Origin: Polytrichum commune
Taxonomy: Eukaryota; Streptophyta; Polytrichopsida; Polytrichales; Polytrichaceae
Direction: 5' to 3'
Length of the DNA stretch: 64,000 nucleotides
NCBI GenBank assembly: GCA_950295325.1
Contig: OX485808.1
Location: 5,894,501 to 5,958,500 of the forward strand
This document shows positions 11,556 to 23,844 of the stretch, piece by piece. The notes below the pieces were generated by a model. It was not told the origin of the DNA. It saw only the letters and a list, made by a program, of their open reading frames with translations, and did not search any database. Every line of letters begins with the position of its first letter. Positions within the stretch are counted from its first letter, which is position 1. A program made the position numbers and the translations under genes.

Positions 11556-14500
11556 AATAGATGTAGGGAGTTGCATTGGTGGTGTACAATGCCCATGCGA
11601 ATGCTGAAAGGGCTTGGCAAAATTTCTTCATCTAATAAAATGCCTTCAAGTTTTTGGTAAATCTGTTTTTTGAAAATATCAAAAATGTCAAAACCACATC
11701 TCTCCAAATAAATTGCTCATAGAAATCAAATGTTGGCCTCAACAAACATAGAAAATCATAAACCATTTTAATGCATATTACATGAATATCTAGCATATGT
11801 TTGAACAACTTAGATATGAACCCTTTGACCAACAAGTTTGCAACTCAATTTGGCTAAAAACAACCTATCTCAAATTGCCAACATATAGAATACCTTGTTT
11901 GCTTGTTCATTTGCTAAAGGAATCATGATTTTATCCCAAATTCGAGTACCCTTATACACCTCCTCCTTCTCAACCATCATTCGTCCCATGTCACGTAGTT
12001 GGTCATGCATCTCTATGCATCCAGATTTACTTATCTTGACCAAGGACCTCTCCACCAACACATCAAGCACAGGACTTGGAGATGCACATGTACGCAAGAC
12101 TCTTCTTTCTGAATGTCCCATGGGATAGAAGCATGCTATGTCTAGAAACAACTTTTTCTCTTCGTCTTTTAATGCATCAAAACTAACCCTCAAGGTACTC
12201 CAAAGCCCTTCATCACCATCCAAACATCTGCCTCTTTTCATCCTTTGGAAAGCCCTTTCCCAACTTCGAATCCTCTCCTTTCCTTGCAAGAATGCACCCA
12301 TGACTTTCAAGCTTAAAGGCAAGCCCTTGCAACCTTCCACAATTTTGTCACGTATATCAAAGAACTGTGGTGACAATTGTCCTTCGTCCGACGAAGCATA
12401 AGAATTAAACAATTGTATTGATGCATCTCCATCTAACTCCCTGACATCTATCCTACCATTCTCCTCCACAAAATCCTTCAGTAGGCTCCAATCACGGGTT
12501 GTTATGATAATATTGGTGCCTTTGTTGACAAACTGAGCATTTGTTGGAATTACATCATGCACTTGATCTTGATCTAGTGGATCATCCAATATAAGAATGA
12601 CTTTCTTGTTGGCCAACAACTCCCTCACCTTTTGTTGAGCATCCACCATATTAGGCTTGTTTTCTTTGTCCAAGCTTTCAGGTATTTCTAAAATCTCCCA
12701 TAGGACTTCATGTGAAGTTTTGTTTTTCAATTGTTCAATAAAGCATGATGCATTGTATGTGGATTTCACATCATCAAATATAGCCTTAGCCAAGGTGGTC
12801 TTCCCTATTCCACCCATACCGGTGAGACCCAAGACATTCACTTGTTTAAGCAGATTTTTCACTTGAGGACGTTTGCTTTCAAGACCAACCAATTTTTCAT
12901 TTTGTGTTGATAATTCATCCGCCTATACAAAGAACACATACGTTAGGATCCTCTATTAAGAGTTCAATAATCAATATCCAATTTCAAGCAAATTAAATTA
13001 ATAACAATAAAAACATGACATCTCATAGATAAGCAATAAGCATATTGTAGTAAACTTAAGTTCATACCTTCTTTGTAGCAAGGATGTTTTTGACATGCTT
13101 CAAGGCTTCCGATTTCCTTTCCATATGTTGGGTCATGGCCTGGTCTTTATCAAACCTTGGTATATCATTCGAATACGTTCCAATCATGAACTCTTTCTTC
13201 AAGGTTGTGAGTCGTTTACAAATGTTAGAAAATGTTGGCCTTTGTGAAGGATCTTCAACCCAACATTCTTCGAGCAACACGGTAAGGTCCTTACAATTGA
13301 TAGGTAGGTCTGGCCTGACATGATCTTTTATCTTGTCTAAGATGTCTTTCTTGCTCTTAGCGTCCCAAAATGGTTGCTTAAGAGAAAGAATCTCCGAACA
13401 TGTCATTGCAAATGACCATACATCAGCTTGGAAAGGACATGCCGCACAAGGTGGGTCTTCTTTGTTTTTGTTCCCCATCTCAGGTGCCATATACTTTGGT
13501 GTACCAAAAGTATGTATTTGTAATTCTGGTTTGCTTTGAACCTCCATTTTGGAAGTATCATAATCCATCAATTTGACAAAACGATGGCTACAATTTCCCT
13601 TCACTCCTGCAATTCCTATGGAGCTTAGAAGCACATTGTCTGGCTTTACATCAAGATGAGCAACATACATGTCATGAAGATAACACATGCCCTTTGCAAT
13701 TTGATACATTATATCAATTGCAACAATAAATGATAAGGGTTTCTTTTGCTTCTTCAAGAAACCATCCAAGCTCATCTCCATGAGCTCCATTACTAAATAT
13801 AGTTCTTTTGCTTCATCAAGATTGTCCTCAAGGTTTTCATTAGTTCCACAACCAATGAATTTGATGATGTTCGGATGGCTCAAGCCTGCTAAGAGTTTGG
13901 CTTCTTTGAGAGAGTCTGGAGAACCTTTCATTACTTTTGTTGCACTTTGAAGTCCCATCCAACTTGATTTGTAAACTTTGCCTGTTGCTCCTGAACCTAT
14001 TTCTTTCAAGAACTCCGGTTTCATAAAATCCTTTGAAATCTCCGAAGCATCCAATTCTGCACCTTTCACTTGTTGCAAGTCGTGTTGCACTCTCTTCAAC
14101 AAATATTTTGCTAATTTATGATTAGGCGTTCTTTGAACGCATTCTAAAAGCCGTTTTTCCAAGTCTTCTTCATCACCTTGAATTTCGTCATAAGTAGCCA
14201 CATTAAAATCAATGCATGGGATGTCATGTTGTGACTCCGCGCACCGAAGTGAATTTGCCATGCATATTGCATCCCAAAAACATCTCAAATCGTACACAAG
14301 TTCTCGAAAGGCCTCCCTATTGTTCATTTGGAATGCAGCTGCATGGCACCATTCTTGCTTCCCACAATCTTCCACCAGTACTCGTACTCTTTCAATAATT
14401 GGACATAACTCCTCAAGCACAAGCCCAATATTGGAGGTATCATTTGTAGACGTGATCATCCCATCGAAATGATACACAACTCGGTCGAGTTTGTTGAGAA

Positions 14501-14699
14501 GATTTTGACATTGTCTCTTATTCAACACTTGCTTTGTTTTGAGAACCTCATGAAGTTTGCTTACTTCTTTGCTCTGCCATTCCAAAATACATCGAGGCTT
14601 ACTTTGTTCTTGTCTTTTTCTCACATATGTCCAAAACTTTAAAGAGATAATACTTATGAAACCCCAAATCAAAACCCGCTGCAAGATCTTGGCCATCAT
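8774..14699 (-). CDS. Protein kinase-NB-ARC-LRR immune receptor (PNL-type NLR)
   Basis: The predicted mRNA has three exons: 14,699-13,068, 12,922-11,894 and 11,662-8,774. Splice junctions are AAG|GTATGA...TATAG|GCG (145-bp intron) and AAG|GTATTC...ACAG|ATT (231-bp intron), both phase 0. The protein is about 1,849 residues. Residues 5-22 form a hydrophobic segment, followed by a helical region to about 225. A kinase domain (about 233-500) has a GSGATGKV loop, K255, E266, HLD at 348-350 and D-Y-D at 379-381 where DFG is usual, and APE at 405-407. NB-ARC (about 555-855) has GMGGIGKTT, LILDDP, IIITTRD, CKGLPL, FLDIACF and MHD. The C-terminal third is 38 LRR units of 24 residues. I chose the start at 14,699 because a TATA box lies just upstream; an in-frame ATG exists at 14,777. 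In mosses such PNL proteins are NLR-class defence receptors; the ligand is unknown. The second acceptor is the least certain junction. Confidence 0.85.
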
Positions 14700-14731
14700 G
14701 GTACACCTATTATTTAACCCAACATGAGGAC

Positions 14732-14743
14732 CTTTATATAGCC
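14732..14743 (-). promoter_or_regulatory. Probable TATA box of the NLR gene
   Basis: On the minus strand the sequence reads GGCTATATAAAGG, about 35-45 bp before the ATG at 14,699. With usual TATA spacing, transcription would start near 14,705-14,712. This gives a very short leader and argues against the ATG at 14,777, which lies upstream of the box. Based on motif and position only. Confidence 0.5.
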
Positions 14744-14799
14744 GCCTGTTTTGCACACCATAACCTTGTAAGTACAAAATAAATGTTTTGATCTATCAC

Positions 14800-17700
14800 A
14801 ACACAAATTTTAAATGCTATAATTCTTAACAAGCAAATTAATATGTATTCTGCTAGTAATATGCAAGAATGCACATGGTAAAAATTGCCATCCGCAATAA
14901 AGAGTTATAGCAATGTGACAATTGAGTGCATCTTGCTAATTAATGTTACAACTCATGGTTTTATGCCCTAAAAGAGGCCTAATCTAGTATTTTCTTGGTC
15001 AACTACCCCAAACACCTAGAAGGTTCTTCAATTTCAAGTTCCATCCAATTACAAGGTGGAAACTAACTAAGGTTTCTACACTATATTAGACAAAGCAACA
15101 AAATAAGTAGAAGACAATTTTGAATCTTGGTGCCACCAACGTGATCTCTTTGCCCCAACTATGACTCCATGTATTGAACTAATGCATGGCAAACCTTCAA
15201 TTCTTCCAAGAAACAAGTCACAAACAAACTTTGCATCAAGTGGACCATACAATGAGTAAAAACGTGTGCATCTTCATGGCCCTCTTAATTCAAGTAAGAA
15301 ACTCTCACATAAAGATTTTGAACTTTGTCCAAGTGGCGATTGATGCAATTCAACAATACCATTGTTCCACCTTTTAATAATCCTTTCTTCATTCCTTTGT
15401 GGAGTAAACTTCAATCTTTATGCCTGCCAAAATCTAACATTTGACAAGTTGGAGGAAGATAAAATTCATTGGATCAATGTTGTTGTTATTAATCCTTCAA
15501 AAAATGCCAAACAAGCATACACATATCAACCAACTATTCACTCTAAGTTGGTGGATGCTTACATAAGCTCCACCAACTAGGAACCATGTATACATAGGTA
15601 ATGAACTTCCAACTCTCACAGATACACCCTAAATATCATCTCCCCATCTTCCCTCGAAGCAGTCAATCAAATTCAAAAGTCTATACTTCAACTAACCCAT
15701 TGCAAGTGGAACACCAAAGAACCAAACACTCACAAAATAACACATCAAGATTCCCAAAACTTCCATACCAACAACCTTGGACAACAAGATATGCAAAAAA
15801 GAATTTGAACACTAACAATGCATGTGCATTCCAATCATTGAAATACAACCAAACCAAATGACTAATCAACATCCCCTTCACAACATGTGACTCTGGAGTA
15901 AATAAACTTCATACTCCTCAAAAACAAACGTTTTCACTCAAGAGCAACATCTACCAATTATGCTTCTATGGTCACTTGGATAACCACACCCACATGTGTT
16001 CATCCAATGACATCATGGTAGTCCGGTAGGTAGACCATGTGTATAGACAAACATAAATAGCCATACCATGTCAATGGTTGTTTTTTGAAATAATTGAGTT
16101 TCACACATCAACATTGAGAGACGGTCGATGGCACTATAATTGAATCTATGAAAAACATTTCTCTACTTCTTTGAATTATATTGGCTCATAGCATCCGCTC
16201 TTTAGAAGGTCGAAAAGCCAATCCTACATTGTAGTTTTCATAGGATAGGAGAAGATAGATATATATTCCATGCAAAGAGGTCATACACCTAGAGATATAG
16301 AACTTGCCAACTTTCCTAGAGTTGATTATGCTCCCTAACTATGAACGTCATAGAGAAAGGAACAAATTTATCATAATCTACATGAGGTTACTATGAAGCC
16401 ACAAGAAAAATGTCACCACACAAAATTGGCAAACACAAACACGTTTCCACATGTCTGCTGGAGATGGATAGCACTTTGACAAGAACCAAGGTCTTTAAAA
16501 AAATCCTCAAGATCAAACATTCACGCCCATTCTGATAGATAATACAACCATGAAACTTGAAACTTACAAGATAAGTATATCACCGCAAAAGCTTCACGCT
16601 AAACTTTTTCTTGAGCCCTTAAACCAAATTGCCTCTTCATGTGTACACCTCATCCATTACTTATCATGTGCATCCTCCCATTTGTGTTGGCTATATAAGA
16701 ATATGAATTACAAATCCACTTTACACTGATATGGGCTAACTTGGAGAGGGGAAATATGTTCAATATGTCGAGTTGACCTAGCAAATGTGGTCCGATTGAC
16801 TTCAAATTTTCCGATTGCATATATGGATCTGAAGAAAACAAAGCCTATATTGCTACATAACAAAAAAATTCAGCACCGGTGCTTGAGGTGCCCGAAAATG
16901 GAATGTGAAGCCTTGAGCATTTGGTGGCTAAGAGGCTTCCCAAATACTCACCCTCAACTTTGGATGATGATACTTTGCAGGCAAATCAAATCTCAGTAAA
17001 TTATGCATCCAGGCTCACTCAAGTTCTAGCAACTAGTACGCAATTTGTTAAACCCCGTGTTTCACCATGCCCATAAACGGACATGCACCAACAAACATGA
17101 TCAATTAATTTGAAGTAATATGATCTCGATGAGTGTGCAGGTGAAAGGGGGGATGAATTTTGTCACAATTATCAAAAGATAATCAATAAACTTTCAAGGC
17201 ACAAAGTTTAAATGTGGGGTTATTCTACAAAATATTGTCAGTCCCACATAACAGTGTTATGAATCTGAATAATGTTATGACCGTAATATCAATAGACTTA
17301 GTATTATCATTATGTACATGATCGATGTATGCATATATAGGGCCCTGTAGCTCATTGCCTTTATCTTGATATCTAGGATTTCAGTAGATGTCCCACTTTC
17401 ACTAACGGGACCATCTACCTAAAGGCTAGATATTGACAGAGGGTCAAGAAGTCAAAGGGCTAAGAATGGGGAGATCTGACTGCTAGTTACAGATGGGCCA
17501 TTGGTGTTTGAAAAATAGCCAGTTCATGGTCGATACTTCATGCAAATTGCCAATCATTTTAGGTCAATCTATAATTAAATAGAAATATATTGATAAACGA
17601 AAACCGAAATATATTAGCATGTGACCGCTTGGACTTAAACCAATGAATGGGAAGAACCGGTTGCTAGTTCTGAGTTTAATGATTGAGTTTGAGAAATAAC

Positions 17701-19340
17701 CTATTAAAGTTCAAAACTTCACATTATTTATCAATAAGATGCACCATTGAAGATACATAACAAACCTACTTTCTGAGTTTCTATTGAATAATGTTGATGA
17801 CAAATCCTATTATTTAGCTATCAAAGTTGTTAATCATACCACCAACAGACCCAATCCTTAACTTCATCAACCAACCAATGACCCTTGGGATGTCCCAAGA
17901 GCAACCCTTTCTTCCTCTTAAGGTATGTGGATGTTAATTGGTTCGTTTTCATGTTTTCCAACTTCCAACCAAATAACAACTAGCAAATTTTCGATGATCA
18001 TAAGCAAACAACACATTTTAGAATTGAATGCTTGTCAATTCCTTAAATGAAACATAGGTCCTCCCGACTGTATTCCCTATTCATTGTGCAGTAATGACTA
18101 CCATCTGAAAACATATTCCGATCTCTTTCAAACAACATGTAAATTATATCTATCTGAAAGTCGTCACCAAATTTGCAAGAAGAGGTTACATTCACCAAGT
18201 CAACACGTCCGGCCTCTAGAAATTTATTATTAAAAAAAACAAAAACAAAAAAAACAACAACAACTTATCGATGCCGACAAATGGTTAACGGTGCACTCCA
18301 CGACGAACAAATACACATCAAATAGCAAGAGGATAGTCTCAAGAGGATCTTCTCAGAATTTGAAACTAAACGGTAAATATGAAGCAAAATCTCTCTGCTG
18401 ACTACATAGACACCATGAATGCCGACTAAGTAGGTTAATGCTCTCACAGTTCAAGAGCAAAAAAGACTCTTTTTGGCTGGCATGTCACTGTTATACAACC
18501 TAAAGCCTGACTTTTGTCATGAACACAATGTCTGCAGCATGTTCTCATTCAACAGAATAAGTAGAAGAGACTGATCCAAAGTAAGGGGGATGCTGAAAAC
18601 TCAGCATTGCAGTATTAAGTTCTTAGTAAGCATGATTAAAGCCATATCCACAAATCTGCAGATGTTGCTTTCTATACATCCAGCTGCTGATCTCCACAAA
18701 AACTAAATTGCATATGCAGAGCGTGCATTTCCACATTTGCACTTGCATTTCCAATATCATCAGTAACAATCTGCAAAGAACAGTCTGCCATGGCCCAAAA
18801 TACTTTTCTGTAGTGGAGTACGGGAGGTAGGTCTGGGAGGGGGAATCTAATGACAAACACCATCACAGACATTTCCTCAGGTCAAGTAAAAGGATCAAGG
18901 ACAATCCACGAAATACACACTTCCAAACTAACAAGGCTCCACAAAACATTGTCAAATTCTTCAGAATAAATTTTTTGATCACAACAATTGTCTAAGTGAT
19001 CACTTTGTCATACTGACCACACCCATTGGACCTTCACCAATGTAATTGAAGTAGAGGAAAGCACAGTCTCTCAAATCCATGTTCAGTGCAATTTTTATAC
19101 ATATTGTTACATGATAAATTTAACAAAATGCCATTTCAAGCAGGAGACATTCACTCTCCACGTTCTCTGTGCAGTGTAACTGGCCCAGTAGCAATAAAAC
19201 CCAGATTATCTGGACTACCCCATGTTCTTCTGCCAATTGATTCTCAGAGATTTTAGACTAGATCTTTAACAATAACAAAATCATGTAAAGGCCGAAACAA
19301 CTAGCAACATAGTTCAGTACCAAAAGTCAGAAATCCAGAA
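14800..19340. other. Stretch with no recognised gene
   Basis: I found no convincing coding sequence, RNA or transposon ends here. Short open frames (for example 15,601-15,861) lack family resemblance. The minus strand around 18,250-18,900 is stop-rich and would fit an untranslated region or intron of a minus-strand transcript, but nothing proves it. Confidence 0.4.
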
Positions 19341-19343
19341 CCG

Positions 19344-20216
19344 CAGAAACCATTCTAGACGAAGTTCAAGCTTTTGACTTATGATAATTCTATGTAAAAA
19401 ACCTAACTCCCCAAAATGTGGAACCTTTGGTACCATAAAAAGAGGTAGATACCTAATATCAAACCCAAGAAGGTCAAAAACGGACTTCTAACACACTAAA
19501 CACTGCTTCAGCTTTCGCAGATAGCGTAGAGCGATGCCCACTTGAAAAAAATAGCAAAACCGGATAACCCAAAACATTCCAAGCAAATAGATACCATCTT
19601 CATGACATGATACCAGCTCACTGGTGAGAACTCAAGTATCTCAGAGTGAATAGTTTCCAAGCCTAGCTTTAAGACGATGGGCAGGGGTCACAGACAAAGC
19701 AATCAACAGTTTTTTAAGAAGTTCAAAACAAGATTCGGTCGAACTTACGCTATTCCATTTTAGTTCTTTGCTGATGAACAAGGACACAGGACTTTAGACG
19801 CAGAAACCATTTTAATACCGAAGTTCAACCTTTCGTCTGATAATAATTTCATGTAAAAACTAATTCCCCCAAATGTGAAACCTTGGTAACGCAAAAAGTG
19901 GTACATACTTAACATCAAACCAACGAAGGTCAAAAAGGGACTCTTGGAACACTAAACACTAATCTCTGCTACAGCTCTTGCAGATAGCGTACAGAGATGG
20001 CCATTCGGAGAAAATAGCAAAACTTGATAAATCAAAAAAACCTCCAAGCTAATGGATACCGTCTTCATGACATGATGCTGAGAAGTCGGGTACCGCAACG
20101 ACAATAGTTTCCAGCCTCGCTTTAAGGCCGCGGGCAGGGGTCACAGACAGCAGAACGTCCACCATTTTTTTTGAAGTTGGAAGAATGAAATTCTGTCGAA
20201 CTTACGCCATTCCATA
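19344..20216. repeat. Tandem duplication with 457-bp offset
   Basis: Two diverged copies, about 19,344-19,765 and 19,801-20,216, share 'cagaaaccatt', 'cagatagcgta', 'cttcatgacatgat', 'gggcaggggtcacagac' and 'tcgaacttacgc'. The last block reads GCGTAAGTTCGA on the minus strand, a good splice-donor match in both copies, so the unit may be intronic sequence of the putative minus-strand gene starting at 20,405. Confidence 0.65.
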
Positions 20217-20366
20217 TTGCACACACATGATTCTATTCTTCCGGTGAAAATAAAACCAGAAGGTGAAGAGACTAGAAACTCCACAAGCTGCAGCTTGTAT
20301 CATAAGATATACATGCAGACCGGGGGGGAGAGAGTGACTAAGCTACTGCCCGTATCGAAAACTTAC

Positions 20367-20405
20367 CGGAGAAGTGGTCGATAAGCCAGGTACTCGCCAG
20401 AACAT
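20367..20405 (-). CDS. Putative first coding exon of a SAPS/SIT4-phosphatase-associated protein gene
   Basis: On the minus strand an ATG opens 13 codons, MFWRVPGLSTTSP, followed directly by a consensus donor (CCG|GTAAGT). From memory, plant SIT4 phosphatase-associated (SAPS domain, PP6 regulatory subunit) proteins begin with MFW(R/K)...LS..SP and then continue with a Val-Glu-containing segment. Upstream on the same strand is a leader with a (GA)n run, common in plant 5' untranslated regions. I could not find the next exon between 20,366 and the NLR gene, so this is either a truncated gene or one with a very long intron. The match is short, hence modest confidence. Confidence 0.4.
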
Positions 20406-20473
20406 TTTCTTCAGAAAGCCTTCTATCTGTGTTGATTCTTGCTACCCACACCAAAGGCTCTTGTGACCAGAGG

Positions 20474-20474
<1 letters not shown>

Positions 20475-20524
<50 letters not shown>
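20475..20524 (+). repeat. (CT)n microsatellite
   Basis: About 25 CT dinucleotides in a row. It is read as (GA)n on the minus strand, where it falls in the presumed leader of the SAPS-like exon. Confidence 0.95.
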
Positions 20525-20526
<2 letters not shown>

Positions 20527-20804
20527 CAACAGATCTGTCTGTGCTCCACAAATGACCGCGCAAGCTTCTCTGCCAGCCACGGAAAACCCTACCAGAAGGA
20601 ATCTTCCGGCTCCTCCACCTCCTGAGAACTTCCACAAACCAAACCTGTGTCTAGATCCTCGTGCTGCCCTCCTCGAAAAAAACCCCCTCCACCACCGAGC
20701 TGTTTACCCTGTGATCTCGGTCATACCATCTCAATGCCAACCAATGTTCCTCCCGCACTCTGTACCGACACTCCTCCGCAGACCTGGATGCCTCCACACC
20801 TTCA

Positions 20805-23640
20805 AAGCTCATTGTGGACGCAAGGACAAGGTGAGGTGGCCATGATATAATACACAGAGCTGCAGCCTCCCGACTGACAATGTCCTCGCCCCATCATTCA
20901 TCCATCCCCCCATCCTGCCTTTCATTCATCCATGCTTAGTTGTTCTCCCCGACAGAAACTTGTCCATGGAGTTTATCCATTGGTCTATTCTACCGCCTGG
21001 GGGAATAATTATTCAAAAGAGCTTCTGTAACCAGAAATTGTTATTATAATACTAGCTGAAGTATTGGTATGTGTGGTGGGCATCACCAGACACGATATGT
21101 TTGTGCACCCAAGTCAATTATCTTAGCACCTACTTATGTTAGGTTTCCCCACTTGCATACCGGTATACAAAGAGTGAAGGTTAGAAATTTGGTACGTAGG
21201 TGAATCCATGGTGCCATTTAGTGTATGAAAAAACCTATCTAATCAGAAGAAATTCTTTAATTACTTATGGTATTCAGGTTTGGTGGACCTGGTATCACCA
21301 TACAAAAGAGTGCATCGCTTGTAAAACCTGAGTCAATTATCAGTGAGGACTTATGCTAAGGTTGACGCATCTATAACTAATAAAAATTAGAGATTTTGCA
21401 TCTGTTTAGGAGGAGTAATTGAGGGGGATTATTTTTCTTCTGAAGAGAATCATATTCTAAGTGTCTAAGGAGAACGATTTCTTTTTTATAAAAAAAATCA
21501 TGAATATGGAAATTACTACAAATTTCGAAATGGTGAAGTGAGGGTAAACACATAGTCGATTTATGGGTTAGCCCCTCATAGCTCATCTAAATGTCAATGC
21601 TTGGCTATGCGATACTTTTCAAAACTATTATGAGGGCAAGGTTGAGGCATCTATAACCAATAAAATAAGGGAGTTTGCATTAAATTACACACGTCCAAAG
21701 TTGGAAACCACGTGTCAACCAGTCACATTACTACAAATTTTGGCAAACAATTGTAGTTAGTTGCTGATAACATTCATACTCATCCCGCCATCTATTTTGG
21801 TTTCTCACTGAACACAAAGTTGCCACCACATAAACCTTAACTCCGTCTGCATGAACCTTAATAAATATCATCTAAACTAGAATTGTAGGTAGTCTAGTGA
21901 GCGGTTAAATAGACATGGTCAACTATGGATGCCTCAACCTCAGGTTTCTCCACTTGCATATGCTATTGAATTGGTCTACAAGTGAATACATGGTATGATT
22001 AGTTGTAGAAAAGAACTTAGCCCCTCAATGCATTTGGGACCATATAAGACCTTAAGTTTCATACAAACTTGTGGTTTGTACAATTGATCCATCCAAAATG
22101 GCACAAATAATTTAGGTCAAAAGTCCCATATGATAATAAAGCATTCTTTCTTGAAAAAAAATTTGAAGAAAAAATAAATAAAAATTGCAATGAGTGGTCT
22201 AGTATCACGAGACACGAGATTTTTGTGCACCCAAGTCAATTATCCTTGCTAACCTATGCTAGGTTTCCCCACTTGCACATGCCAGAGTCAACAGTAGAAT
22301 TTGGTAGGCAAGTGTATCCATCAATGGTATGGCCTTGATATAATACACAAAGCTCGAGTTCTCGCCCCATCATTCATCACCCCCCCCCCATCCCACCTTC
22401 ATTCATCCATGATTACTTGTTCTCCACGACAGAAACTCGTCCATGGAGCTCAGCCATTGGTCTATCCTACCGCCTGGGCGAATAATTATTCATAACCGGT
22501 TGTTGACTTTTCAACGCCAATGTGGCTCCATCCCATTGGCAACCCGTCACCATCGCCATCACAAGTTGCAACTCGTAACCTTCTCACCTTTCAACTTGCA
22601 TCCTATGCCCTTGAATCATGAAGATCAAGGGTTGCGATTGAAAAGTGGACAACCGGTTATGTCTGATAACCTACTCGCCGCTTCCGCGGCTCGTCGGTTA
22701 TCTAATACAAAAGAATTAATGTAACCGGAAATTGTCAATACAATCCTAGCTGAATTATTGGTTTGTGTCACCTCTTTACGTTAGGTTTATGTTAGGTTCA
22801 ACACACAAAGAGTGAAGGTTAGGAATTTGGTATGTAGGTGAATCCATGGTATCGTTAATTATATGACAAGACCAATCTAACCAGAAGATATTCTTGTATT
22901 ACTTACGGTATTCAGGTTTGGTGGGCATGGTATCATTATACAAAACACTACAATACTTGTACAACCTAAGTCAATTATCATTAAGGACTTATGCTAAGGT
23001 TGAGGTATTTGTAACTGTTTAATTAAGAGAGTTTGCTTTTGTTCAAGAGGAGTAATTGCAAGGAATTATTTTTCTTGCGAAGAGAAACATATTCTAGGTC
23101 TCTACAAATAACGTTTTTATTTTTTTCCAAATCAAGAACATGAAAATTGCTACAAATTTGAAAGTGATAGAGTCATGTTAGACACATAGTCGATTTATGA
23201 GTTAACCCATAATTGCTCATCTAAATGCTAATGCTTGGCTACAACACTTTTCAAAACTAATATAAGGGTAAGGTTGAGGCACCTATAACCAATAAAATAG
23301 GGGAGTTTGCATTAAATTACACACGTTCAAAGTTGGGAACCACATGTCAAACACTCACATTACTGCAAATTTTGGCAAACAATTGTAGTTAGCAGACGTT
23401 AACATTCATACTCATCCAACCATCTATTTTGGTTGCTCAGTGATCATGAAGTTGTCACCACATAAACCTTAACTCCGTTTGCATAAACATTAATAAGTCT
23501 CATTCATGTTGGAATTATAGGTAGTCTAGTTACAGACACAAGATTTTTGTGCACCCAAGTCAATTATCCTAGCACCTATGTGAGGTTCCCCCACATCCAC
23601 ACACAAGATTCAAGGCTAAAAATTAGGCCCACTTTACACT
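20805..23640 (+). repeat. Cluster of dispersed repeat R1 copies
   Basis: Two linked modules recur. R1a begins 'gctcattgtggacgcaagg' with 'gatataatacaca' and 'cattggtctat' following; copies start near 20,810, 22,315 (partial), 23,908 and 39,788. R1b contains 'caagtcaattatc', 'gagtgaaggttag', 'tgaatccatggt' and 'atgctaaggttgaggc'; copies lie near 21,055-21,960 and 22,740-23,640, with parts at 22,190, 25,545 and 29,330. There is no coding sequence. R1a also carries TATTATATC on the minus strand just upstream of the SAPS-like exon. Confidence 0.65.
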
Positions 23641-23844
23641 AGAAGTCGAGGCCAAGGGCCGAGGGAAATCTCATGACCCCCATTGGTTGAGAGCTCAAGG
23701 ACAACCCGAAGAGCTTTAGACTAGGAGTCAAGACCAACAAATTTATTTAATATTTTAATCTATAAAATGTTGGCCATGAGATGGCCCCCGGGCACAAAAG
23801 AAACCCTCATAGATTGGAGGGCCAACAAATACACAAACTTATTA

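Noticed and set aside
19165-19250. Minus-strand reading ending GPVTLHRERGE and a stop after an AG, as a possible last exon
   Set aside because: It is about 25 codons of unknown family with no supported link to the SAPS-like exon (the phase does not fit a direct join). Chance cannot be excluded.
20338-20845. Plus-strand 138-codon frame and minus-strand 99-codon frame across the CT run
   Set aside because: Both owe their length to the stop-free dinucleotide repeat (Ser-Leu or Arg-Glu runs), with no family resemblance outside it.
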